Source of the DNA: Clostridiales bacterium
GTDB lineage: Bacteria; Bacillota; Clostridia; Christensenellales; Christensenellaceae
DNA: 64,000 bases
Assembly (NCBI GenBank): GCA_015056045.1
Contig: SVGZ01000013.1
Span: forward strand, 1-64,000
Direction: 5' to 3'
Shown here: piece after piece, positions 27,325-35,474 of the stretch
How the letters are laid out: every line of letters starts with the position of its first letter
Numbering within the stretch: the stretch's first letter is position 1
Made by a program: the position numbers and the translations under genes
Notes under the pieces: generated by a model
Seen by the model: the letters and a program-made list of their open reading frames with translations, nothing else
Database searches by the model: none
What the model was told of the DNA's origin: nothing

Positions 27325-28539
27325 ATGAGAGCATTTGAATACTATGATCCTACTATGACCTATTTCGGCAATGGCGTCATCGACGAAATCGGCGAAAAGT
27401 TAAACGGCGTTTACAAGAGCGCACTCCTCGTTTCTGCAAAAGGTCCCTTCCGTGAAATGGGTCTCTACGGCAGAGTTAAGGCACAGCTCGAAAAAGCCGG
27501 CATGACAGTTTATGAAATGGGCGACATCGATTCCAACCCGAAGATGCACAGCGTTTACGAAGGCGTAAAGATCGCTCGTGACAACGGCGTTGAAGTTATC
27601 GTTGCGCTTGGCGGTGGTTCCGCAATGGACTGCTCCAAGATCATCGCTATGTCTGCAAAGACAGGTCTTGATCCCTATGAATATGTTTGGGGCAGCAGAC
27701 CGGGCGTTATCGGTTCCCTCGATACCGTTATGATCCCGACGATCGCTGCAACAGGCACAGAGCTCAACAACACAGCTGTTATCGTTGACGCAGACACAAA
27801 GGATAAATCCTGGTGCCTCGTTGAATATCCGAAATACTGCTTCATGGATCCCGAAGTTACCGCAACACTTCCGCGCAAACTGACGATCTGGGGTGCAATG
27901 GATATCCTTTCCCACAGCTTTGAATATTACTTCAACGGCTGCAAAGATGCTGAATTCCAGCTTTGCTTCTCCGAATCCCTCATCAAAGGCACAATGCATG
28001 CTTTAGAAAGACTGCATGAAGATATGAGCGACCTCAACGCACGCGGCGAAATCATGTGGTGCTCGACAATGACATGGGGCACTGGCTTAACAAAGATCGG
28101 CAGAGGTCCTTCCGATCACGCTTGCCACAACATCGAAGAACGCGTCAGCGGTCACTTTGATACACACCACGGCGGCGGTATGGGCGTTGTCACACCCCGC
28201 TGGATGAGAGTTGCCATGCTCCGTGAACCCTGGATCTTCGCTCGCTTCGCAAGAAACATCATGGGCATCGTTTGTGATGATGATGAAAAAGCAGCTGTTA
28301 TGGGCGTAGACGCATTCATCGAATGGTTAAAGAAGATGGATGCTCCGCAGACATTCTCCGATCTTTCCTCCACGATCGATTTCTCCGACGAAGAACTCGA
28401 CATCGTTGCTGATAAGATCTGGAAAATCTGTGACGGTGCAAACGGCAACATCGGCAAACTGACCGTCATGTCCTATGACGATATCAAGTCCATCCTCTAC
28501 GCTTGCCGCGAAGAGCTCACAACACCCTATCAGGGCTGA
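27325..28539 (+). CDS. Iron-containing alcohol dehydrogenase
   Basis: A 404-aa group III alcohol dehydrogenase, NAD(P)H-dependent, resembling butanol dehydrogenases (BdhA/YqdH type). Cofactor-binding GGGSAMDCSK and the TIAATGTELNNTAVI segment are present. Iron ligands are expected from the Asp in GAMDILSHSFEYY, the His in that segment, and the His residues of SDHACHNIEE and DTHHGGGM. The ATG follows GAAAGGAAA. It is the last gene of the amidohydrolase operon and is followed by a strong terminator. Confidence 0.92.
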   Translation: MRAFEYYDPTMTYFGNGVIDEIGEKLNGVYKSALLVSAKGPFREMGLYGRVKAQLEKAGMTVYEMGDIDSNPKMHSVYEGVKIARDNGVEVIVALGGGSAMDCSKIIAMSAKTGLDPYEYVWGSRPGVIGSLDTVMIPTIAATGTELNNTAVIVDADTKDKSWCLVEYPKYCFMDPEVTATLPRKLTIWGAMDILSHSFEYYFNGCKDAEFQLCFSESLIKGTMHALERLHEDMSDLNARGEIMWCSTMTWGTGLTKIGRGPSDHACHNIEERVSGHFDTHHGGGMGVVTPRWMRVAMLREPWIFARFARNIMGIVCDDDEKAAVMGVDAFIEWLKKMDAPQTFSDLSSTIDFSDEELDIVADKIWKICDGANGNIGKLTVMSYDDIKSILYACREELTTPYQG

Positions 28540-28550
28540 TTTAATCTGCT

Positions 28551-28578
28551 AAAGGCTTACCTTCGGGTAAGCCTTTTT
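28551..28578 (+). terminator. Terminator of the alcohol dehydrogenase operon
   Basis: AAAGGCTTACC-ttcg-GGTAAGCCTTTTT, a long stem with a UUCG-type loop. Confidence 0.95.
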
Positions 28579-28640
28579 CTCATATTTTTATTATTTCCGC
28601 AAATAAAAGCCAAGGCTTATCATATAAAAAATTATCGTCT

Positions 28641-28693
28641 TTACCGAATATTCGCGGTAAGATGTTGCGTAATCAACAAGCAAGTGGTAGAAT
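28641..28693 (+). promoter_or_regulatory. Promoter and upstream dyad of the ligase-ACP-oxoamine synthase gene
   Basis: TTGCGT (28665-28670), 17 bases, TAGAAT (28688-28693). Immediately upstream is an inverted repeat TTACCG-8-CGGTAA (28641-28660), placed where an activator or repressor could bind. Confidence 0.55.
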
Positions 28694-28703
28694 ACCTGTA
28701 ACA

Positions 28704-28757
28704 GAAATTTCAAAAAGCCATTTTATTTTTTATTTATTTTATCTTTTTGAAAATTTC
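28704..28757 (+). promoter_or_regulatory. Long hairpin in the leader of the fusion gene
   Basis: A 14-base arm GAAATTTCAAAAAG (28704-28717) is repeated in inverse, with one bulged base, at 28743-28757 around an AT-only loop of 25 bases. It would form at the very 5' end of the transcript. It could stabilise the mRNA or mark a regulatory element. Confidence 0.6.
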
Positions 28758-28792
28758 ACGGACTTATTTATATTTTTTAAGGAGCAGTTTAC

Positions 28793-31700
28793 ATGAAAAA
28801 GTGGCAACAAGCTCTTGCAGCCATTGACGGAAAAGATAGCTATCAGGCGATCTTTGACGTTATGAGATCTCACGGTTCCATCGTTGCCGGTGAATTCACC
28901 GATAAAAACGGAACGCTGATCAAGAGAACTTATGCAGAATATGCGGATCTTGCCGAAATCGCCTGCGGTCAGCTGCAGAAAACACAGGCATTTGGGAAAA
29001 ATGATTTCGTCGGTCTTGCCTATGATACCTGCCTCGATTGGCCGGTGCTCTTATGGGGCATCATCATGGCAGGCGGTATTCCGATCCTGCTGAACCCCGC
29101 TGCAGAAGAAAGCGCATCTCTGCGCATCCTTTCCGAAGCAAAAGCCAAAGCATACGTTGCAGCGAAGGCATTTGCAGACAGCACATTTGCCTATATTCCG
29201 GCAGAAAAAATGCTTGAAAAAGGCGAAAAAGGTCAGCCCGATTGGGCAAACGCCATCGCACTCTGCACATCCGGGACAACCGGCGACAGCCGCATCTTCC
29301 TCTATGACGGAAAAGCGATCTGCAGTCAGGTCGACAATACAAGCGAGATCATCCCGATGAATCCGGATATCTGCTATGATCCCGAAGATGGCGATCTGAA
29401 GCTTCTGGCATTCCTTCCCTATTACCATATTTTTGGTTTTGTCGTCGTCCATATCTGGTTCGGCACATTGGGGAAAACCGTTGTTTACCTGCGTGACCGC
29501 AATCCGCAGACCATCATGCAGACCTGCCGTGACCACAAAGTCACACATCTCTTCTGCGTGCCGATGTTCTTCAATTCCGTTACAGCTGGTATTCAGCGCA
29601 AACTCGCAAAACAGGGTGAAAAGAAACAAAAACAGTTTGAAAAGCTCTGTGATATGAGCCTCCGCCTGCAATCCGGCATGAAAAAAAGCGGCAGAAAGAT
29701 CGCTTCCTCTCTTTTCAAAAGCGTACAGGCAAACCTCGTTGGCCCGACGATCCGCTTCATGATCTCCGGCGGTGGTCATATTTTACCCGAAACATTAAAA
29801 ACGCTGAATGCGATCGGTTATCCGCTTTATAACGGTTTCGGCATGACGGAAAGCGGCATTACATCCGTAGAGCTTTCCCTTGACCCGAAAGTACGCCTTG
29901 ACGGAAGTGTCGGTCTGCCCTTCAGCTCCATCGAATACCGCACAACGGAAAACGGTGAACTGCAGATCCGCGGCGATTCTCTCCATTCCGCAAAAGTTGT
30001 CGGCGGCGAGATCATACCGAGAGATAAAAATGAATGGTTCTCTACGGGCGACATCGCAAGGCTTGAAAACGGCAAGCTTTACATCGAAGGCCGCATTAAA
30101 GACGTCATCATCAACGAATCGGGCGAAAATATTTATCCCGATGAAATGGAAGATAATTTCGTTTCGCTTCCCGGCGCAAAGAAGAGCTCCGTTTTGGGCG
30201 TTCGTGCAAACGGCAGCGCTTATGAAGATGTTGTCCTCGTCATCGAAACCGAAGGTGCACTTGATGCAGAAGATGCTGCAGCGCTTTTCAGCGAGATCAG
30301 CAGGATCAATGCTTCCCTGCCGATGTATAAAAAGCTCAGACGTGTCCTTCTGACCGAAAAAGAACTGCCCGTTTCCGGCAGTATGAAGGTTCAGCGAGGG
30401 AAACTCCGCCAGCAGATCGAAGATGGTTCCTGGCCATATACAGAGCTTGACCTGAAAAACGGCGGTCTTACCGGAAACGAAGCGGCAAAAGCCCTTGCCA
30501 AAGAAAATGCCGTTGAAAACGATCCGCGCTTCATCGCTCTTAAAGATGAAGTCAAACAGATCTTTGCCGACACCTTAACCCTTGAAGCCGAAGACATCGG
30601 CGACAGAGACCATTTCGTCTTTGATCTCGGCGGAGACAGCCTCTCCATCATCGGCGTCATGGCACAGATCGAAGAAAAATATCAGCTCGTTATCCCCGAT
30701 TCCGAGTTTACGAACGCAGTCAATGCTTATGAGATCACGATCATGATCTACGAGCGTCTGTACGATGTTCAGCTCAGAAAAAGAGACGACGAGCAAAAAA
30801 AAAATAACGAAGTAGGCCGTATTACCGATTTTAAGGAAAGCGATGAATATCTGGCGCTGATGAAGCGCTTTGAAGATACGATCACCGATGAAGAGCTGAA
30901 CCCCTATTTCGTTCCGCATGACAGCCTCATCCGCGATACGAGCGTCGTCCGCGGTAAGGAAGTCATCAACCTCGGTTCCTATAACTATCTGGGAATGTCC
31001 GGTCACCCCGAAACGATGCAGGCTGCCGTCGAAGCGGTCAAAAAATACGGCACATCTGCCAGCGGAAGCCGTACACTTGCCGGCGAAAAAACGCTCTATC
31101 AGGAGCTTGAACATGCGATCGCCGAATGGAAGCATACGGAAGATGCCATTGTCTGCACAGGCGGTTGGGCAACGAACCTGACTTTCATCAGCTGTTTTGC
31201 CAAAGCGGGCGATCTCGTCCTCTATGATGCCCTGTCGCATAACTCCATCACAGAAGGCGTAGCGCTTTCCAAGGCAGACAGCAAGGCATTTGCACACAAT
31301 GACCTTGCCGCACTGGAAAACATCCTCCGCAACATCGAAGGCAAATACAGAAAAGTCCTCATCGTTGTCGAAGGCGTTTACAGTATGGATGGCGATATTG
31401 CGCCGATCCCGGAATTTGTCCGTCTGAAGAAAAAATACGGCTGCTTCCTCATGGTCGATGAAGCGCATTCCGGCGGTGTTATCGGCAAAAACGGCGGCGG
31501 TGTTGATGATTATTTCGATCTCGAACCGAAAGATATCGACGTCAAGATGGGCACGCTTTCCAAGGCTCTTGGAACCTGCGGCGGTTATATTGCGGCGGAT
31601 AAATCCATCGTGGAATACCTCCGCTACTCCATGAACGGTTTCGTCTTTACCGCAGGCATCAGCCCTGCACTTGCCGCAGCGGCAATGAAAGCGATCGAGA

Positions 31701-32035
31701 TCATTCGCCGTGACAATACGACGGTCGCCGCTCTGCACAGAAATATCGAATACTTCGTCCGCAGAGCAAAAGAAGAAGGCTTGAACACCTGTCTCGCCAA
31801 AGAAAGTGCGATCGTTCCTGTTCTTATCGGTTCGGATGAACACGCTGCGATGCTTTCGGCATTCATGCTCCGTGAAGGCGTATTCGTACCGCCGGCAATG
31901 TACCCGGCTGTTCCGAAAGGTCAGAGCAGACTGCGCTTCTCCATTACAGCGGCACACAGCATCGAACAGCTTGAAACTGCCGTTTCGACACTTTCCCGTC
32001 TGATGCGTGAATATGGCTTTATCGATGCCGAATAA
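28793..32035 (+). CDS. Acyl-adenylate ligase - acyl carrier protein - alpha-oxoamine synthase fusion
   Basis: A 1080-aa three-part protein. Residues 1-545 are an ANL ligase: CTSGTTGDS at 158-166, YNGFGMTESG at 347-356, STGD at 417-420, GRIKDVII and Lys532 near the end. Residues 575-665 are a carrier domain with DLGGDSLS, the phosphopantetheine serine being Ser616. Residues 680-1080 are a PLP-dependent oxoamine synthase (BioF/KBL/serine palmitoyltransferase type): LGSYNYLGMSGHPE, MVDEAHSGGV with Asp889, and the Schiff-base Lys924 in TLSKALGTCGG. Inference: it loads an acyl group onto its own carrier and condenses it with an amino acid, releasing CO2, to give an alpha-amino ketone. It is monocistronic. 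The product could be a sphingoid-like base or a signal molecule; biotin synthesis is less likely, as no bio genes are near. Confidence 0.9.
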   Translation: MKKWQQALAAIDGKDSYQAIFDVMRSHGSIVAGEFTDKNGTLIKRTYAEYADLAEIACGQLQKTQAFGKNDFVGLAYDTCLDWPVLLWGIIMAGGIPILLNPAAEESASLRILSEAKAKAYVAAKAFADSTFAYIPAEKMLEKGEKGQPDWANAIALCTSGTTGDSRIFLYDGKAICSQVDNTSEIIPMNPDICYDPEDGDLKLLAFLPYYHIFGFVVVHIWFGTLGKTVVYLRDRNPQTIMQTCRDHKVTHLFCVPMFFNSVTAGIQRKLAKQGEKKQKQFEKLCDMSLRLQSGMKKSGRKIASSLFKSVQANLVGPTIRFMISGGGHILPETLKTLNAIGYPLYNGFGMTESGITSVELSLDPKVRLDGSVGLPFSSIEYRTTENGELQIRGDSLHSAKVVGGEIIPRDKNEWFSTGDIARLENGKLYIEGRIKDVIINESGENIYPDEMEDNFVSLPGAKKSSVLGVRANGSAYEDVVLVIETEGALDAEDAAALFSEISRINASLPMYKKLRRVLLTEKELPVSGSMKVQRGKLRQQIEDGSWPYTELDLKNGGLTGNEAAKALAKENAVENDPRFIALKDEVKQIFADTLTLEAEDIGDRDHFVFDLGGDSLSIIGVMAQIEEKYQLVIPDSEFTNAVNAYEITIMIYERLYDVQLRKRDDEQKKNNEVGRITDFKESDEYLALMKRFEDTITDEELNPYFVPHDSLIRDTSVVRGKEVINLGSYNYLGMSGHPETMQAAVEAVKKYGTSASGSRTLAGEKTLYQELEHAIAEWKHTEDAIVCTGGWATNLTFISCFAKAGDLVLYDALSHNSITEGVALSKADSKAFAHNDLAALENILRNIEGKYRKVLIVVEGVYSMDGDIAPIPEFVRLKKKYGCFLMVDEAHSGGVIGKNGGGVDDYFDLEPKDIDVKMGTLSKALGTCGGYIAADKSIVEYLRYSMNGFVFTAGISPALAAAAMKAIEIIRRDNTTVAALHRNIEYFVRRAKEEGLNTCLAKESAIVPVLIGSDEHAAMLSAFMLREGVFVPPAMYPAVPKGQSRLRFSITAAHSIEQLETAVSTLSRLMREYGFIDAE

Positions 32036-32053
32036 TTCTTAACAAAAAACAGC

Positions 32054-32083
32054 AGGCACAGCGAAAGGTTGTGCCTGTTCTTT
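32054..32083 (+). terminator. Terminator of the fusion gene
   Basis: CAGGCACA/TGTGCCTG stem followed by TTCTTTT, 18 bases after the stop codon. Confidence 0.85.
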
Positions 32084-32136
32084 TATAAACGGGGATCGCG
32101 TGGTAAAATACAGTCAATATAAAAAGGAAGTATAAC

Positions 32137-32595
32137 GTGAATTACACACATTTTGTATCCGTTGCCGCTTTGGTCACCAATGACGACAATGAAATTTTGC
32201 TGATAAAAAGCCCCAGACGCGGTTGGGAATATCCCGGTGGAATGGTTGAACCCGGCGAAACCTTTGAAGAAGCCCTATTGCGCGAGATCAAAGAAGAATC
32301 CGGCATTGATGTCGAAATCATCGGCTTTATCGGCATCTGCAAAAATATAGAAAAAGACGTCGTGAATATCGATTTTGCCTGCAGAGCCATTGGCGGAAAA
32401 CCGACTACAAGCGATGAAAGCTCCGAAGTGCGATGGGTCAAACAGGAAGATGCTCTTTCTATGATCACTTTTCCCTTAACGAGAAAAAGGCTCGAGAATA
32501 TGCTTTCCGGCTGTACACAGGCAAATGTTTTCAGCTTTAAGAGGGAACCCTTTATGATCGTTGCAGATAATCGTTATCCCGTCGGCAAACGATAA
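32137..32595 (+). CDS. Nudix hydrolase
   Basis: A 152-aa pyrophosphohydrolase. The Nudix box is intact at about residues 34-56: GGMVEPGETFEEALLREIKEE followed by SGI. It starts with GTG, with AAAGGAAG at good spacing; no nearer ATG exists. Substrates could be ADP-ribose, 8-oxo-nucleotides or others. It is monocistronic and followed by an independent promoter at 32612. Confidence 0.92.
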   Translation: MNYTHFVSVAALVTNDDNEILLIKSPRRGWEYPGGMVEPGETFEEALLREIKEESGIDVEIIGFIGICKNIEKDVVNIDFACRAIGGKPTTSDESSEVRWVKQEDALSMITFPLTRKRLENMLSGCTQANVFSFKREPFMIVADNRYPVGKR

Positions 32596-32611
32596 CACCA
32601 TTCCCGTGCAG

Positions 32612-32640
32612 TTGACGAAAACGCCATTTCCCTATATGAT
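32612..32640 (+). promoter_or_regulatory. Promoter TTGACG-17-TATGAT of the DUF362 gene
   Basis: -35 at 32612-32617, -10 at 32635-32640, about 25 bases before the start codon at 32671. Confidence 0.7.
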
Positions 32641-32670
32641 ATAAGTATATTTTTGAACAGGAAAGAAAAC

Positions 32671-33792
32671 ATGCAGAACAAAATTTACGATGCGGCTGTT
32701 GTGCCTTGTGCAGATTACGCCGAAGAAAATATCAGAAAAGCCATCGAAGAAGCAACTTCCGCCATAGGCGGTCTCGATTTTATCAAACCCGGCGATAAGG
32801 TCGTCATCAAATCCAATATTTTAGGTGCAAAAGCGCCCGAAACTGCCGCTACAACGCATCCGATGATGCTTTATACACTCTCGAAAATGCTGATCGAACG
32901 CGGCGCTTCCGTCGTTATCGGCGATAGCCCAGGCGGTGTCTTTACATCGGCATATCTTTCGGGTATTTACCGCGGTGCAAAGCTCCTCGATGTTGAAAAA
33001 AGCGGCGCAAAGCTCAATTATAATACGGAAGTCAAAGAAGCGCAGATCAACGGCAAATCTGCCAAAGAGATCAGCTATACCGCATACCTCGACGATGCGG
33101 ATTACATCATCAATTTTGCCAAGCTCAAAACGCACGGTATGCTCCTCTATACCGGTGCGACAAAAAATATGTTCGGTATCATCCCCGGTCTTACAAAGCC
33201 GGATTATCATTACCGATTCCCAAAGGCAGAAGATTTTGCCAATATGCTCGTTGACTTAAATGAATTCAAAAAGCCGACGATCAGCTTTATTGATGCCGTC
33301 ATGGGCATGGAAGGCAACGGCCCGAATAACGGAGATCCGCGACATATCGGTGCGCTTATCGCTTCGAAGAGCCCCTATCACGCAGACCTCATTGCAACCG
33401 CACTCATCGGGATCGATCCGCAGCGTGTCATTTATTTAAAAGCAGCCGCAGAGCGTGGTCTTGCCAAAAAAGATGTTTCCGAAATCGAAGTCTATGGCGA
33501 TATCCGCGCACTTGCCGTTCCGGATTTCAAAAAAATGCCCGGCGAAACCGATACGCATTTCAAGAGCAAATTCCGCGAAAGAGTTTTCTCAAGAAGACCT
33601 GTCCTTATTCCGTCGCTTTGCCGTGAATGCGGAAGATGCGCCGAATTCTGCCCGCAGGATGCGATCAAACTGAACCCGAAGCCGAAAATCGACCGCAAAA
33701 ACTGCATCCGCTGCTTCTGCTGTCAGGAATTCTGTCCTTTCAACGCGCTCGTTGCCAAGCAGCCCTGGCTCGCCAAACTCGTCAGCAGGTAA
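32671..33792 (+). CDS. DUF362 protein with two C-terminal 4Fe-4S clusters
   Basis: A 373-aa protein. The N-terminal DUF362 domain contains KVVIKSNILG, GDSPGG and the KTHGMLLYTGATKNMFG segment. The C-terminal ferredoxin domain has two motifs, CRECGRCAEFCP and CIRCFCCQEFCP, for two 4Fe-4S clusters. I start at the ATG at 32671, with AGGAAAG before it; a TTG six codons upstream is the alternative. The function of DUF362 ferredoxins is not established; electron transfer in anaerobes is assumed. It is followed three bases later by the YcxB-like gene. Confidence 0.88.
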   Translation: MQNKIYDAAVVPCADYAEENIRKAIEEATSAIGGLDFIKPGDKVVIKSNILGAKAPETAATTHPMMLYTLSKMLIERGASVVIGDSPGGVFTSAYLSGIYRGAKLLDVEKSGAKLNYNTEVKEAQINGKSAKEISYTAYLDDADYIINFAKLKTHGMLLYTGATKNMFGIIPGLTKPDYHYRFPKAEDFANMLVDLNEFKKPTISFIDAVMGMEGNGPNNGDPRHIGALIASKSPYHADLIATALIGIDPQRVIYLKAAAERGLAKKDVSEIEVYGDIRALAVPDFKKMPGETDTHFKSKFRERVFSRRPVLIPSLCRECGRCAEFCPQDAIKLNPKPKIDRKNCIRCFCCQEFCPFNALVAKQPWLAKLVSR

Positions 33793-33795
33793 ATT

Positions 33796-34323
33796 ATGGA
33801 AGAAAAAACGCTCGTCAACCGCTATCTGTTGACGCCTGATATCATGGCGGATTTTTACAGGATCAATATTTTTTACTCGCCTTTTTTCATCGCTGTGGAA
33901 GGCTTCCTTTTGCTGAGCCTTGCGAGCTACCTGATCTATCTGCTCGGAAATCCCGGTGAAAGCTGGAAAAATTTCATCCTCTGTGCGGTATATGCCGTTG
34001 GCGTTTTGCTCCTGCGCATTTTCCAGTATCACAGCATTTTCAAGAAATACTGCGCTGCGAATAAAGAGCCGAGCATGGTTTCCTATACGCTGCGTGAAAA
34101 CGGCATCCGCGCAAAAAACGAAAATACCGAAGCGACTGCGTTTTACCCCTATGCAGAGATCAAACGCTGCCGTGTGACGAAAAAGCTCATCATCCTCACT
34201 GCCGAAGACAGAAGCTGCATCATCATCAATAAAGAAGCTTTTACCGCAGATGAAGAAGCGGATTTCCGCACGGAGCTTGCCATGAAACTGCCGAAATTCA
34301 CGAATAAGATCGCTATTTTCTAA
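33796..34323 (+). CDS. YcxB-like membrane protein
   Basis: A 175-aa protein with two N-terminal membrane helices (about 24-48 and 60-78) and a soluble C-terminal beta-rich domain ending in a helix. This is the layout of the YcxB-like family: SYTLRENGIRAKNE, then YPYAEIKRCRVTKKLIIL. Function unknown. It is co-transcribed with the DUF362 gene three bases upstream and followed by a terminator. Confidence 0.75.
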   Translation: MEEKTLVNRYLLTPDIMADFYRINIFYSPFFIAVEGFLLLSLASYLIYLLGNPGESWKNFILCAVYAVGVLLLRIFQYHSIFKKYCAANKEPSMVSYTLRENGIRAKNENTEATAFYPYAEIKRCRVTKKLIILTAEDRSCIIINKEAFTADEEADFRTELAMKLPKFTNKIAIF

Positions 34324-34325
34324 AA

Positions 34326-34351
34326 AAGACAGACCGCAAGGTCTGTTTTTT
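34326..34351 (+). terminator. Terminator of the DUF362/YcxB-like operon
   Basis: CAGACC-gcaa-GGTCTG stem followed by six T residues. Confidence 0.9.
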
Positions 34352-34368
34352 CTTTGTAAAAATAAAGG

Positions 34369-34508
34369 AGCCTTCTCTCTTGAGAAGGCTTTTTGGGATA
34401 AAATATGTAAGACATATGATATTTGCAAGTAACCCGGCGTCAAAACGGGAAAAAGCGCCGGGAGCAGTTAATGAAAAGACCTGGTCTTTAGCTGCTAAGA
34501 TTATTATA
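34369..34508 (-). ncRNA. Candidate structured small RNA
   Basis: A gene-free stretch (34352-34579) holds three strong hairpins: AGCCTTCTC/GAGAAGGCT (34369-34390, terminator-like on either strand), CCCGGCG/CGCCGGG (34433-34462), and a two-part stem AGCAG/CTGCT enclosing AAAGAC/GTCTTT (34463-34496). On the minus strand a TATAAT box (34503-34508) stands just upstream, with a weak -35. I read this as a possible minus-strand RNA of about 125 bases, but the strand is not certain and I do not recognise the family. Confidence 0.45.
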
Positions 34509-34579
34509 ACCAAGTTAGCTTAATTTTACTTTAAAAATTGTGATAAATCATTCTTTTTTAACATAATCTGACACAATTT

Positions 34580-35101
34580 TTATGGAATTCTGACAATGGA
34601 ATAGCAAAGATCATCCGTGACTTCACCGTTCCACTTTGTGCTGGCAAGGCGCATCCTTCCTTCAAAGGCAAAACCCAGTTTTTCAAGGACACGCTTGCTT
34701 CGCTCATTTTCCGGGTAAACATAGGCAGAGATCAGGTCAAGCTTCATTTTGTCAAAGCCGTATTCTATAACAGCCTCCGCCGCTTCTTTTGCAAAACCAT
34801 TGCCCCAAAATTCCTCTCGCAAAGCATAGCCAAGCATACGGACATCATCCACGCTTCTTTTTTCATCGAAATAAAGCCCGATATTGCCGATAAATTCATC
34901 ATTTTCACGAAGTGCGATCGCCCAGACTTCCGTTGTCATGCGGAATGCCCGCAGCATCGTCTGCGCTTCCCTTTTGCTTTCATAAGGTGCCCAACCTGCC
35001 ATCGGACCAACATTTTTGCTGCTGCCAAAGGCATAAAGCGCATCCAGATCCTTTTCCTCAAATTCACGCAGGATAAGCCTTTTCGTTTCGATTTTCCTCA
35101 T
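34580..35101 (-). CDS. GNAT acetyltransferase (RimJ/RimL-like)
   Basis: A 173-aa N-acetyltransferase of the RimJ/RimL group: it opens with IETKRLILREFEEKDLDAL. The acetyl-CoA-binding loop is REEFWGNGFAKEAAEAVIEYGF and the terminal NERSKRVLEKLGFAFEG motif is present. Substrate may be a ribosomal protein N-terminus, an antibiotic or a small amine. It is monocistronic and divergent from asd. Confidence 0.9.
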   Translation of the reverse strand: MRKIETKRLILREFEEKDLDALYAFGSSKNVGPMAGWAPYESKREAQTMLRAFRMTTEVWAIALRENDEFIGNIGLYFDEKRSVDDVRMLGYALREEFWGNGFAKEAAEAVIEYGFDKMKLDLISAYVYPENERSKRVLEKLGFAFEGRMRLASTKWNGEVTDDLCYSIVRIP

Positions 35102-35269
35102 TTTTCACTTCCGAAAAGTTTTTTTCTATTATAACAAAAAAGCATAGTTTTCACAATATTCAGAATACTTATGCAGAATTACCTGCACTTTCACAAAGTT
35201 AATTTTATTGAAATATGGTCGGAAACAGACCGAATACCAGGCTTTTTTCCGCATATTTTCAAGATAGAA

Positions 35270-35299
35270 TTGACATGAATAATTGCCCGGTGCTATAAT
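35270..35299 (+). promoter_or_regulatory. asd-dapA-dapB promoter, TTGACA-18-TATAAT
   Basis: Consensus hexamers at 35270-35275 and 35294-35299. It gives a transcript starting near 35306 and a leader of about 160 bases. Confidence 0.85.
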
Positions 35300-35305
35300 T
35301 ATATA

Positions 35306-35474
35306 ATGTATGCAGAATATACGGCTTCGCTGTATATTTATATACCAAAAACAGCATTTTATTAAGCGGCAGAAGCGAATTTTTTCGCTGTGGTTTCTCT
35401 TTTTTAAAAGCATAAACCGCCGCAATTCACCAACGAAAGGAGCTTTCGCCAGATCGAAAGCTATGGTATTGACA
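35306..35474 (+). promoter_or_regulatory. Structured leader of the asd operon
   Basis: No gene is seen between 35102 and 35462. The transcribed part contains: a hairpin AATATAC/GTATATT with a cttcg loop (35316-35338); a nested set GCGGC/GCCGC enclosing AGCGAA/TTCGCT and GGTTT/AAACC (35366-35423), which would form a three-way junction; and two mutually exclusive hairpins over the ribosome site, CGAAAG-gag-CTTTCG (35434-35448) and AGCTTTCG/CGAAAGCT (35441-35462). It does not show the lysine-riboswitch core. A regulatory role is inferred. Confidence 0.55.

Noticed and set aside
30575-31957. A 460-codon frame opposite the fusion gene, and similar ones at 36000-37361, 38705-40000 and 54999-56363
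   Set aside because: Same cause as above; Cys/Phe/Arg-rich, low-quality translations overlapping well-identified genes in full.
35310-35474. In-frame N-terminal extension of Asd by 55 codons
   Set aside because: It lies in the leader RNA, starts only a few bases after the expected transcript start, has no ribosome site and encodes nothing like the family N-terminus.
35306-35474. Lysine riboswitch in the asd leader
   Set aside because: I could not find the conserved core segments or a five-helix junction; kept only as an unclassified structured leader.
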